A stretch of 30,533 nt of DNA from an uncultured euryarchaeote (GTDB lineage: Archaea; Thermoplasmatota; Thermoplasmata; UBA10834): the NCBI GenBank assembly GCA_937872085.1, contig CALMQK010000085.1:1-30533 (forward strand), written 5' to 3'. Below the pieces are notes generated by a model. That model did no database searches, had not been told where the DNA came from, and saw nothing but the letters and a program-made list of their open reading frames with translations. Below are positions 8,219-15,647 of this stretch, in pieces. The stretch's first letter is position 1. Every line of letters starts with the position of its first letter. Position numbers and translations under genes: made by a program.

Positions 8219-9454
8219 TCACGGGTTGTACGTCAGCACCCCGCTCGCAGTGACCCAGACCCAGTACCCCTGTCCTGGGACCAGCGCGAAGTTGTTCAGC
8301 GTCGGCACCGCGGAGACCCATGAAACGTACTTCATAGTGACCGCGTTGTAGTATGCCACCATCGTGACCGCCCCTGTGCCCGAATACATCGCCGAGATGT
8401 TGCTCGCCTTCCAGGTCGTTTTCAGCGACTCGAAGCCCAACGCCAACCAGGCGCCCCCACTCGGGACAGTGAATGTGTTGCTCTGCATCGTCGTTGGAAC
8501 GCTTCCGTATAGGTGGAGCGTCTTCGCGGCAGCTACCCAGACCCAGTAGCCGGCGTTCTGAGCGATGGCGAAGTCAAGTACCGGCGGGGATATGCCCTTG
8601 ATGTACGTCTTGTCGTACTTCTGCGTCGTCGAGTTCCACGAGGAAACCATGTCACCCGTCACTAGGCCGATCGTGCTAGCCTTGTATCCGTAACCGACAA
8701 CAGGCACTGATACGAAGTTCCAGCCAATCACGAGGGGGAGGTTGAACGCGATCGAGGCCGTTGCCGAGCTCGACACATTGTGTCCATGCAGGTCGTCGAC
8801 ATACACCGTGAATGTGAACATCCCGGCCTTGGCGTATGTGTGCGTCGGCGTCTGACCGACCTGCAACGCGGTGGCATCGCCGAAGCTCCACGTGTATCTC
8901 AGCGAGTCGCCGTCCGGGTCAGTCGCGGTGACCGAGAACGACGTGGAATTCCCTGCCCACATCTTCTTGTTCGCAAGCGGTGTTACCACTGGCGGGCCGT
9001 TCGTTGCTTGCTGCACCGTGATTGTGTAGTCATCGAAGTCGGTCTTCCCATCCGAAGTCGCGGGACCCGAATCCCCCCACACCCTGTAACTGTATGTCCC
9101 TGTGGTTGTTGGGGCAGTCATCAACTGATCATAGTGGCTCTGCAACGCTGGACCGCCAATGGCAGGCCAAGCCGCGGTTGTGAGATCCTCGATCGCATAT
9201 CCTGTGTCCTTCTTGGAAAGCGCCGTCTGGATGACTATGTCGATTCCGATCGTGTACTGCTCCCCAGGCACCAGGACCGACTTCGACACAGTAATGGACA
9301 TGATGTTCTCGAAGTATGTGCCCTCGCTCGGCCCGTGACAGCGGCTGCAGTCCTGAGTCTTGTCTGGATATCCTAAATTGGCTCCGCTCGGCAGAACGAA
9401 GGCGACCACTGCCAACGCAGCCAACATCCATATCAACCGATTTCGAATCCTCAT
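8219..9454 (-). CDS. Secreted protein with single haem-c motif, PKD domain and two WVWV-type repeats
   Basis: The 411-aa precursor begins with a signal peptide (RIRNRLIW, then a hydrophobic run to about residue 22). Just after the predicted cleavage site is CSRCH (C36, C39, H40), the covalent haem-c attachment motif. Residues about 45-150 look like a beta-rich domain. About 155-240 is a PKD domain (VTATDPDGDSLRYTWSFGD, then PTHTYAKAGMFTFTVYV). The C-terminus has two related units, the first holding GWNFVSVPV and GYWVWVAA and the second GYWVWVTA. No C-terminal membrane anchor is visible. The start is supported by GGAGG at 9464-9468, nine bases from the ATG. The protein is probably exported and may carry one haem at the cell surface. 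The family is not recognised beyond these domains. Confidence 0.85.
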   Translation of the reverse strand: MRIRNRLIWMLAALAVVAFVLPSGANLGYPDKTQDCSRCHGPSEGTYFENIMSITVSKSVLVPGEQYTIGIDIVIQTALSKKDTGYAIEDLTTAAWPAIGGPALQSHYDQLMTAPTTTGTYSYRVWGDSGPATSDGKTDFDDYTITVQQATNGPPVVTPLANKKMWAGNSTSFSVTATDPDGDSLRYTWSFGDATALQVGQTPTHTYAKAGMFTFTVYVDDLHGHNVSSSATASIAFNLPLVIGWNFVSVPVVGYGYKASTIGLVTGDMVSSWNSTTQKYDKTYIKGISPPVLDFAIAQNAGYWVWVAAAKTLHLYGSVPTTMQSNTFTVPSGGAWLALGFESLKTTWKASNISAMYSGTGAVTMVAYYNAVTMKYVSWVSAVPTLNNFALVPGQGYWVWVTASGVLTYNP

Positions 9455-9514
9455 TCAAATCCCCCTCCACATAGCGTTAGCGAATCGAAGCAGTCTGAGC
9501 ATGGGTCAGTGTCC

Positions 9515-9522
9515 GATTTATC
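9515..9522 (-). promoter_or_regulatory. Predicted TATA box for the secreted PKD/haem protein
   Basis: The minus strand reads GATAAATC, centred about 65 bases upstream of the ATG. Initiation near 9493 would give a leader of about 39 bases that contains the strong GGAGG site. The rest of the gap 9455-9700 holds no gene that can be supported. Confidence 0.3.
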
Positions 9523-9700
9523 ACGCTGTTGTATCACGCCGTTAAGATTCAGGGGTATATTAACTATTTCTTTGAGGTGGATTGCAGCCGCGTCTGCGAA
9601 CTCCTCGCTGCGAGATTGGGATGATTCCCATAGAGAAAGAAGAGGCTGTCTTGAGGGGCAGCAGCACCCATCCCCTGAAGACCCAGAATGAATGCACAAG

Positions 9701-10828
9701 TCAGTGGACCCGTCGCGATTTGAACGCCCGTCGATCATGAGTATGCCTGTGATGAATATCAGGCCAATGCACATGATCGTGAAGAGCCGCATTGTGAACG
9801 TGTTCATGATTATGGGGTTCACGAACTGGTTCCGTGTGGCAATGATCGTGACTTGAATCCCCATGAGTGTGGGTATGAGCGTGCGTTATCTCCTCGTGTC
9901 CATGCTCGTGCGAATGCCTCTCGTAGACCAACGCCAGGACCCCAACGGTCATCAATGCCAAAGCAGGGAGAGCCACCCATCCGAGCCATTCCCTCAGGAC
10001 AAGAATCGAGACAACTGCTCCGACGAAAGGTCCTAGACTGAAGAATACCCCAGTTCGAGAAGCTCCCAGGCCCTGAAGTGCCAGAACGAAGAACACCAGG
10101 CTTGCGCCGTAACTCAGCGCTCCAAGCACGAGAGCCCACACGATTTGAGTGTCTATCGAGATAGTTGAGCCCAAGGCAATCGCGATAGCCAGTGATGCGC
10201 TTCCTGCCAGGCCACCCTTTGCTAGGGCTATCTGCACGGGATCTCTGCCACAGATGTTTCTTGTCAAGTTGTTGTCAAGCCCCCATCCGATTCCGGCAAG
10301 TATCAGAAGCATGAAACCAACAATGTTCCACGTTCCTTGTGAAGGGTCCCAGCTCAGGAGGACGCCCGCGGCCGTCACACAAACGAGAGCGATGATGAGT
10401 CTTCTGCCAAGGCTCTCCTTGAATAACATCGTCGCAATGATGGCAGTTGCGACTCCTTCCATATTCAAGAGCAAGGAGGCGGAGAAACCCGAAATCAAAG
10501 TAAGGCCGACCATAAGGGAGATGGGGGCTAGAATCCCACCTGACAGAATGGCTCCTGCAAGCCAGGGCAAGTCGGCTTTTCGCAAGGCACTACTCGAGGT
10601 GACATGCTGTCCAGATACGACCCGGCGCAACACGATGTACAATCCCAGACCAAGAAAGGCCCCTAGATAGAGCAGCCCGGCTAGTGCAACTGGGGGGATG
10701 TCGCCAACCAACAATTTCGCATAGGGCGTGCTCAGGCCGAAGAGGGCGGCCGCGAGGAACGCGAAGGTAATCGGCATGCGGCTAGAGCGAAGGTTCTGTT
10801 TCAGAGTGATCCTACCCCTTGCATGCAT
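9701..10828 (-). CDS. EamA/DMT-family transporter with long histidine-rich C-terminal tail
   Basis: Two EamA repeats of about five membrane helices each are visible, from ITFAFLAAALFGLSTPYAK to WLGWVALPALALMTVGVLAL. DMT transporters export or import small metabolites or ions through the cytoplasmic membrane. A tail of about 70 residues follows, packed with His-x-His patterns (for example HERHSHEHGHEE and HAHTHTHG), suggesting metal binding. A longer frame reaches 10924. A TATA box at 10857-10865 puts transcription initiation close to the ATG at 10828 (MHARGRIT), while the ATG at 10777 (MPITFAF) begins right at the first helix. The final codons (AFKSRRVH, stop 9701-9703) are read from a copy of the tRNA-Pro 3' end, so the C-terminus was probably created or altered by that event. 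The substrate is unknown. Confidence 0.85.
   Translation of the reverse strand: MHARGRITLKQNLRSSRMPITFAFLAAALFGLSTPYAKLLVGDIPPVALAGLLYLGAFLGLGLYIVLRRVVSGQHVTSSSALRKADLPWLAGAILSGGILAPISLMVGLTLISGFSASLLLNMEGVATAIIATMLFKESLGRRLIIALVCVTAAGVLLSWDPSQGTWNIVGFMLLILAGIGWGLDNNLTRNICGRDPVQIALAKGGLAGSASLAIAIALGSTISIDTQIVWALVLGALSYGASLVFFVLALQGLGASRTGVFFSLGPFVGAVVSILVLREWLGWVALPALALMTVGVLALVYERHSHEHGHEEITHAHTHTHGDSSHDHCHTEPVREPHNHEHVHNAALHDHVHWPDIHHRHTHDRRAFKSRRVH
9709..9727. repeat. Copy C of tRNA-Pro 3'-end direct repeat, inside the transporter C-terminus
   Basis: The 19 bases cccgtcgcgatttgaacgc are identical to 10955-10973 inside the tRNA-Pro gene and have the same orientation. The two copies enclose the EamA transporter gene. 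Such a pair resembles the attL/attR sites left by tRNA-targeted integration, although no integrase is present. Confidence 0.75.
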
Positions 10829-10856
10829 CGATCCTGTTCCATACAAACTCTCACAA

Positions 10857-10865
10857 CGATATAAC
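10857..10865 (-). promoter_or_regulatory. Predicted TATA box for the EamA transporter
   Basis: The minus strand reads GGTTATATCG around here, about 32 bases before the ATG at 10828. This fits an almost leaderless transcript and argues against the longer frame starting at 10924. Confidence 0.4.
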
Positions 10866-10950
10866 CTGAGCGGGCCCATCCGAAGAAGACAACGAGGGTT
10901 GAAGGACAACGATGCAAGATCCAATTCCGGCTGAATGACAGAAAGCGATG

Positions 10951-11023
10951 TGAGCCCGTCGCGATTTGAACGCGAGTCACCAGCACCCCAAGCTGGAAGG
11001 ATACCAAGCTACCCCACGGGCCC
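10951..11023 (-). tRNA. tRNA-Pro (anticodon GGG)
   Basis: The minus strand folds into a cloverleaf of 73 nt without encoded CCA. The acceptor GGGCCCG pairs with CGGGCTC (one G-U pair) and the discriminator is A. The anticodon arm is CCAGC-TTGGGGT-GCTGG with anticodon GGG at the expected place. The T arm is TCGCG-TTCAAAT-CGCGA. The D arm is weak but has the GG pair of the D loop. No intron is seen. The tRNA lies downstream of rpoN on the same strand. Its 3' half is repeated at 9709-9727 and, less exactly, at 8025-8051 and 7048-7066. Confidence 0.93.
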
Positions 11024-11059
11024 TGGATGGAAAAAGAAAGAGATTTCGAGGCGCCCAAA

Positions 11060-11248
11060 TCAGTATGGTGCGACCTCGTCGATCAGGTTTGCGTGCGTCA
11101 GTACCATCCTGCGGCAGCAGTACCTCTCGAGCTTGAGGGAGTCGAGCACGTCCTTAGGTGACTCGCCTAGCTCTACCCTCTTCACGAACTCCTCGTACGC
11201 GCTGCTGACGACCTTGCCGCATGTGAAACATCTTACTGGGATTATCAT
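11060..11248 (-). CDS. rpoN: DNA-directed RNA polymerase subunit N (Rpb10 homologue)
   Basis: This 62-aa subunit belongs to archaeal RNA polymerase, where it helps hold the large subunits together. The zinc site is complete: PVRCFTCGK near the N-terminus and YCCRRM further on. The length matches the family. The start is an ATG at 11248, five bases after the uS9 stop and with AGGTGA just before it. It is the last protein gene of the eL18-uL13-uS9-rpoN cluster conserved among archaea, so it is co-transcribed with ribosomal proteins. Confidence 0.97.
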   Translation of the reverse strand: MIIPVRCFTCGKVVSSAYEEFVKRVELGESPKDVLDSLKLERYCCRRMVLTHANLIDEVAPY

Positions 11249-11253
11249 TCACT

Positions 11254-11658
11254 TCACCTGTACGACTTCTGGTGCTTCTTCCTCGCGCCCCTGCCCTCCG
11301 GGTTCTTGGGGAGCTTCCTCCTCGGGTCTGACACCATGAGCGATCGGTCATACTGGAGGTACATCTTCTCGAGGTCCTGATCCTCGAGGAACTGTACCAA
11401 ACCCTTTGCGACGGCCGTCCTGGAGGCCATCGCCTGACCCATGATTCCGCCCCCCTGGACATTGATGTCGATGTCGACCTTGGTCGACCTGTCGCCAGCC
11501 AATGTCAGAGGCTCCATGATCATGACCCTTGCGAGGTTCGGCTCATGCAACTCGACAGGGACATGGTTGATCCGGACGAGTCCCTTGCCCTTCCTGACGC
11601 TTGCCCTCGCCACTGCGCTCTTTCTCTTACCGCTAGATACGACGACCTTGACCATCAT
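11254..11658 (-). CDS. rpsI: 30S ribosomal protein uS9
   Basis: The 134-aa protein shows the uS9 hallmarks GKRKSAVARASVRKGKG and NVQGGGIMGQA. The C-terminal tail DPRRKLPKNPEGRGARKKHQKSYR in essence is the basic extension that reaches the P-site tRNA. Two consecutive ATGs (11658 and 11655) are possible. The first overlaps the TGA of uL13 in an ATGA junction, which indicates translational coupling. Confidence 0.97.
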   Translation of the reverse strand: MMVKVVVSSGKRKSAVARASVRKGKGLVRINHVPVELHEPNLARVMIMEPLTLAGDRSTKVDIDINVQGGGIMGQAMASRTAVAKGLVQFLEDQDLEKMYLQYDRSLMVSDPRRKLPKNPEGRGARKKHQKSYR

Positions 11659-12110
11659 GCCACCCCATGGCGTGCGCCGAGTTCCTTACTGATCTCCCCG
11701 AGCTTGACATACTTCGCAAGATGCGGTTTCTTGGCGGTCTCGAGAGTCTCCAGCTTGGCATCCTTGAACTCCTTCGGCAAGCCAAGGTAGACCTTCAACC
11801 GCTTCAATGCAGCTCTCCCGGCGGGTCTTTTGTACTCGACCATTCCACGGACAGATCGCTTGAGTATCATGTCCGCGGTGCGGGGGTAGAACGGCCCCTT
11901 CGCCTTGGTCTGGCTGCTAGCACGGTTCCGCCTGTGCCTGTAGAACTCGAACAGCTGGTCCCTGTTTCCCGAGATGATCGCCTTCTCCGCGTTGACTATG
12001 ACGATCTCCTCACCCTTACGAAGCCTCTTGGCGACATGGGAGCACAACCTCCCTAGGACCAACCCTTCAGCGTTGATGACAGCTACTTGTCCGACCACTT
12101 GCTCTGTCAC
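11655..12110 (-). CDS. rplM: 50S ribosomal protein uL13
   Basis: The 151-aa protein matches archaeal uL13: INAEGLVLGRLCSHVAKRL at the N-terminus, IVIVNAEKAIISG, and RTADMILKRSVRGMVEYK in the central part. It is an early-assembly component of the large subunit. The start is a GTG at 12110, four bases after the eL18 stop, with GGGGTGAG just upstream as ribosome binding site. The stop overlaps the uS9 start. Confidence 0.96.
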   Translation of the reverse strand: MTEQVVGQVAVINAEGLVLGRLCSHVAKRLRKGEEIVIVNAEKAIISGNRDQLFEFYRHRRNRASSQTKAKGPFYPRTADMILKRSVRGMVEYKRPAGRAALKRLKVYLGLPKEFKDAKLETLETAKKPHLAKYVKLGEISKELGARHGVA

Positions 12111-12114
12111 TTGC

Positions 12115-12480
12115 TCACCCCATTATCCTTACCTTGGAACCCTTGGGGTTCTGAACCGTGAGTTCCTCGATAGACATGCTCCTTCCACCCGCCTTCTCGA
12201 TCTTTTCCTTCGCCTGTCCCGAGGACCTGTAGGCCGCGACGGTGACCTTCTTCTCGATCTCGCCCGCGCCAAGCAGCTTGCCAGGTATCACGACTATCTC
12301 GTTCTCGCTCGCGTACCGGTTTATCTTACCGACGTTGACCTCGGCCCAATGCCTCGATGGGCCTTCCAGCCGCAGAGCGATGTCTCGCCAGACAGGTGCC
12401 TCGTTGATCCTACCGACATCCTTCAGGTGTTGGATCAGGCCCACGAGGTTGGGATTAGATTTATTGTATTTCATTCCCAT
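12115..12480 (-). CDS. rpl18e: 50S ribosomal protein eL18
   Basis: This 121-aa eL18 homologue is of a type found only in archaea and eukaryotes. Features are KSNPNLVGLIQHLKDVGR, PVWRDIALRLEGPSRHWAEVN, VVIPGKLLGAGEI and the C-terminal GSKVRIMG. The ATG at 12480 has GGAGG about eight bases upstream. It is the first gene of the operon and has a clear TATA box at 12529-12537. RpoD, which often precedes it in other archaea, is absent here. Confidence 0.96.
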   Translation of the reverse strand: MGMKYNKSNPNLVGLIQHLKDVGRINEAPVWRDIALRLEGPSRHWAEVNVGKINRYASENEIVVIPGKLLGAGEIEKKVTVAAYRSSGQAKEKIEKAGGRSMSIEELTVQNPKGSKVRIMG

Positions 12481-12528
12481 TCTGACTCCTCCGACATCAA
12501 GAGAGTAGCCGAGCTAATGTAAGTACCG

Positions 12529-12537
12529 TTTATAAAG
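12529..12537 (-). promoter_or_regulatory. TATA box for the ribosomal protein operon
   Basis: The minus strand reads CTTTATAAA, close to the archaeal consensus. Initiation is expected near 12506, giving a leader of about 26 bases that includes GGAGGAG ahead of the eL18 ATG. It lies in the 231-base gap 12481-12711, which has no other gene. Confidence 0.65.
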
Positions 12538-12658
12538 ATTTGGATGCGCACCTGATGCTGGCTCAAACCATCTGGCTTGCGATTCTGCCATTATAATCAG
12601 GGCGGACGATAAAAAACCTTCGATTCGAACGACTGACATACCGATTCCCTTAACAGAT

Positions 12659-12667
12659 GATATATAT
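12659..12667 (+). promoter_or_regulatory. TATA box for the TIM-barrel endonuclease/hexuloisomerase pair
   Basis: The sequence gatatatat is centred near 12664. Initiation near 12690 would leave a leader of about 22 bases before the ATG at 12712, containing the G-rich tract gggggtatag. Confidence 0.5.
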
Positions 12668-12711
12668 GGCGAACGGTATACACGAAAATCCCGTTCCGAC
12701 TGGGGGTATAG

Positions 12712-13881
12712 ATGATCCGTTTTGGTCCCGCTGGCATTCCGCTGTCCTGCAAGGGACGCACCCTGAGGGACGGGATAGAGGACGTTCACAACCTCGGCCT
12801 GACCGCCATGGAAGCTCAGCTGGTCAGAGCGCATGTCGCGGAAAGACCGGCCGAGTCGGAAGAGGTCGGCTTGAAGCCGGCGAACCTGACCAACGACATG
12901 GTCATCGAGATCATCCGCAAGAAAGGCAACAAGGATGAGAGGATCTCCGACCTGGGCGAGCCCATCAAGAAAGGCGACACACTGGTGTCCCTCACGAGCG
13001 GCATCGCAAAAAGCTACCAAGAACTCAGGCAGCTCCGAGGCATGGCGGACGAGCTGGATGTCGCACTATCGATCCACACACCCTACTACATGGACCTCGT
13101 AGGAGATGGCGAGCTCTCGCTCAAGAGCGTGGAGTCCATCAAATGGGCGGGAGTCATGGCCAAGGAGCTGGGGGCAGGCGTGGTCGTCACGCACATGGGA
13201 TTGTACGGAGATGTCTCCCCGAAGACCGCCCAGAAGAGGATCTTGGAGCGCATCGGCGGCCTCGCGAAATGGTACAAGAAACATGGCATCACCTCATCCA
13301 TAGGCCTTGAGCTGAGCGGGAGGCAGGAGATCTTCGGCTCACTCCCGGAAGTGCTCAAGACTTGCAGGGAGGTCCCGGGCACTATACCCGTGGTCAATTT
13401 CGCTCATTACCATGCCCGCGAGAACGGCATGCTCAGGGAGCCGAAGGACTTCGACGCGCTCCTGGACAAGGTCTGGGAATGCACTGGCGGAGAATTCTAC
13501 GCCCATTTCTCCGGAGTGGAGCACGAGGGAGGGAACGAGAAACGCTTCACCTCCATCAAGAAGGGGGATCTCAGGTTCGAGCCACTGGCGGAGGCGATCG
13601 TCGAACGGAACCAACCCATCACCATAATATCTGGCTCTCCGCTGCTCGAGCACGACGCGATGTACATGAAGGTAATCCTCGAACGCGTTCTCGCCAAGAA
13701 GGTCTTCAAAGATACCAAGGTGGTCCCGAAACCGGAGCCGAAGAAGGAGAAGGCTCCCAAACCGACACCAAAACAAAAATCCAAACCAACACCCAAACCA
13801 ACACCCAAACAAAAACCCAAACCAAAACCCAAACCAACGAAGACCACCAAAGTCGTCAAGAAGGAGAAGAAGCGGAGATGA
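12712..13881 (+). CDS. Endonuclease IV-like TIM-barrel protein with Lys/Pro-rich tail
   Basis: This 389-aa protein resembles AP endonuclease family 2 (endonuclease IV, xylose isomerase-like barrel), which cuts DNA at abasic sites with bound zinc. Likely metal-ligand regions are SIHTPYYMDL, GVVVTHMGLYGD, GLELSGRQEIFGS, VNFAHYHARENG and YAHFSGVEHEGGNEKRFT. The barrel ends near residue 335. The last 55 or so residues are a low-complexity tail of Lys, Pro, Thr and Gln that should be disordered and strongly basic, fit for binding nucleic acid. The tail uses AAA codons heavily, unlike the AAG-rich body, and looks like expansion of a short repeat. The archaeal members of this group are not all shown to be nucleases, so the activity is probable, not proven. 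The next gene overlaps by ATGA. Confidence 0.82.
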   Translation: MIRFGPAGIPLSCKGRTLRDGIEDVHNLGLTAMEAQLVRAHVAERPAESEEVGLKPANLTNDMVIEIIRKKGNKDERISDLGEPIKKGDTLVSLTSGIAKSYQELRQLRGMADELDVALSIHTPYYMDLVGDGELSLKSVESIKWAGVMAKELGAGVVVTHMGLYGDVSPKTAQKRILERIGGLAKWYKKHGITSSIGLELSGRQEIFGSLPEVLKTCREVPGTIPVVNFAHYHARENGMLREPKDFDALLDKVWECTGGEFYAHFSGVEHEGGNEKRFTSIKKGDLRFEPLAEAIVERNQPITIISGSPLLEHDAMYMKVILERVLAKKVFKDTKVVPKPEPKKEKAPKPTPKQKSKPTPKPTPKQKPKPKPKPTKTTKVVKKEKKRR

Positions 13882-14414
13882 ATGAGAGCATCGACTACAT
13901 CCTGAAGGCGATCGAGAGGACCTTCGAGAATGAAGTCGAGCAGACGGACAAGTTCGTCGACTACATCCTAGCATCCAAGAAGGTCTTCATCTACGGCGTG
14001 GGAAGGTCCGGATTGATTGCGAAGGCTTTTGCGATAAGGCTCGTGCAGATGGGGCTTGAGGTCTTCTTCATCGGGGAGACCATCACACCCATAGTCGAGG
14101 AAGGCAACCTGGTGGTCATAGTCTCGTACACTGGGGAGACGATGTCCGCGATCCAGACCGCCAACATCGTAAGGAGGTTGGGGGCGAAGGTCGTGACGAT
14201 CACCGCCAACGACCACTCAAAGCTTGCCGCAGCGTCGAACGTCGTCATCGAAATACATCCGCCGAAGGACGATGAGCGAAAAAGGCTCGCGCCGCTGGGG
14301 ACACTGTTCGAAAACGCGACCTTGATCTACCTGGATGGGATTGTGGCGACGCTGATGGACAAGCTGGGCCAGAGCGAAGGGTCCATGCGTAGAAGGCACG
14401 CCATTTGGGTCTAG
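13878..14414 (+). CDS. hxlB: 6-phospho-3-hexuloisomerase (SIS domain)
   Basis: The true start is the ATG at 13878, inside the ATGA junction with the preceding gene, giving 178 aa, the usual PHI length. The open frame continues upstream of it only as a shadow of the TIM-barrel gene. Family features are FIYGVGRSGLIAKAFAIRL, GETITPIVEEGNLVVIVSYT, GETMSAIQTA, PLGTLFENATLIYLDGIVA and the C-terminal SMRRRHAIWV. PHI isomerises 3-hexulose 6-phosphate and fructose 6-phosphate. In archaea lacking the oxidative pentose pathway it works with hexulose-phosphate synthase to supply ribulose 5-phosphate. That partner (HPS) is not adjacent. The stop is TAG and overlaps the convergent gene by four bases. Confidence 0.92.
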   Translation: MNESIDYILKAIERTFENEVEQTDKFVDYILASKKVFIYGVGRSGLIAKAFAIRLVQMGLEVFFIGETITPIVEEGNLVVIVSYTGETMSAIQTANIVRRLGAKVVTITANDHSKLAAASNVVIEIHPPKDDERKRLAPLGTLFENATLIYLDGIVATLMDKLGQSEGSMRRRHAIWV

Positions 14415-15577
14415 ACCGATTTCCGCTTTTGTGAAGGCTCATGACTGTCGCCAGATTGCGACTTCCTATACCGCCTGTACATGATGGCGAATGCTGTGAG
14501 CAAGATTGCGGCGGCTATCGTGCCGCACACGACCATGAGCATGGGCAGATTGTCCTGAAACCAGTCCTTCACACTCACGTTGAACCCGCGCTCGTCTATC
14601 CCGAGTGATGACTCCAACGATAGGGCATCGGTCCCGCTGGCGATGAAGAAGGCTTGGTGCAGGATCATCCCTGCGCCATCGGTATAATAGGACGAATTCA
14701 TCCGCACGACCCCAGCACTCTCACCGGAACCGTTCATCGGGGCGGAGCTGAAATGATAGAACGCCTGGACAATCCCGTCCTCCTTGGCTATGTAGATATC
14801 CTGGAGTGGTCTGTCCGTCTGCATGAACCTGTGCGTGAGGTTCGTCCCAAGCACGCTCTCATCCAGACTGCTGGAGACATTGGTGAGTTGACCAGCGGCG
14901 GCGCCCGTGGCCTCCCTCAACAGGAGCATGTTCGTGCTTCCTCCTCCCTGCACGTACATCTCAAGGACGATTCCGTCCGCATCGATGTGTTTCAACAGCG
15001 TGATCGCGAAGCTCATGGTCATCTCGGTCTTCCCGCTCACGACATAAGTGCCAAGAGCGTTGGAATGATTCGTCGCCCGCTCAGAGATGCGGTAACTGAA
15101 CGTGACGACGGCCCAGTCACTTATCACCGGCGAATCGGAGACCCCGTCGATGACGGCATAGAGCGATGCATTCGTGCGCATCCAGACCTGGGCGTACTCA
15201 TTTCCATCAGAGTCGTTCCCGAACTCCACGGTCGACATGTTCCAGGTTACATGGTGCGAATCGAGGTAGCTGGTGTAGATAGCCTCCGATCTCGAGAAGA
15301 CGCCATCCCAATTCGTATCGTTGAATACGTAGAGCTTCTGACTGCTGACCACGAAATCGGGGGAGAGCACCGGATGCGCGTGCCCGAACACCACCCGCGG
15401 CATGTCCCTCGTCGCGGCTGCAGTGAAATTGTCCGAGACGAACGCGATCTTGTAATTGTCCTCGCTGTAGTCCAGGAAATGCTTTGGTGCGCCCGAAAGG
15501 AGCAGCGACAACGACAGCAACAGCAGCAACGCCGCGCTCAGGACGGCGACCAATGCTGCACGGTGGTGCGAACCCAA
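14411..15577 (-). CDS. Membrane-anchored surface protein of unknown function
   Basis: The 388-aa protein has an N-terminal hydrophobic segment (residues about 8-28) acting as signal or anchor. A large outer domain rich in Asn-x-Ser/Thr sequons follows, and then a single membrane helix near 345-367 (MLMVVCGTIAAAILLTAFAI). A short basic tail with YRRYRKSQ ends the protein, so it would sit with its bulk outside and its C-terminus in the cytoplasm. The extracellular part is predicted beta-rich, and I do not recognise a domain. The start is TTG at 15577 with GGGAGTG five bases upstream. It lies 70 bases downstream of the JAMM gene on the same strand, so read-through from the ubiquitin-like operon is possible but not shown. 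Confidence 0.75.
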   Translation of the reverse strand: MGSHHRAALVAVLSAALLLLLSLSLLLSGAPKHFLDYSEDNYKIAFVSDNFTAAATRDMPRVVFGHAHPVLSPDFVVSSQKLYVFNDTNWDGVFSRSEAIYTSYLDSHHVTWNMSTVEFGNDSDGNEYAQVWMRTNASLYAVIDGVSDSPVISDWAVVTFSYRISERATNHSNALGTYVVSGKTEMTMSFAITLLKHIDADGIVLEMYVQGGGSTNMLLLREATGAAAGQLTNVSSSLDESVLGTNLTHRFMQTDRPLQDIYIAKEDGIVQAFYHFSSAPMNGSGESAGVVRMNSSYYTDGAGMILHQAFFIASGTDALSLESSLGIDERGFNVSVKDWFQDNLPMLMVVCGTIAAAILLTAFAIMYRRYRKSQSGDSHEPSQKRKSV

Positions 15578-15647
15578 CGATTCACTCCCTGGATGGATGA
15601 CCTCAACGGCCAGCGCCCTGAAAAAACCTTTGCTGAACAGGTCAGGC

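Noticed and set aside
13760..13850. Repeat array that could be mistaken for a CRISPR or satellite
   Set aside because: The units are very short, have no spacers and stay in frame as a Lys/Pro/Thr tail of the endonuclease-like gene.
13362..13877. N-terminal extension of the hexuloisomerase
   Set aside because: It is a frame-shifted shadow of the TIM-barrel gene. The ATGA junction at 13878 and the normal PHI length fix the start.
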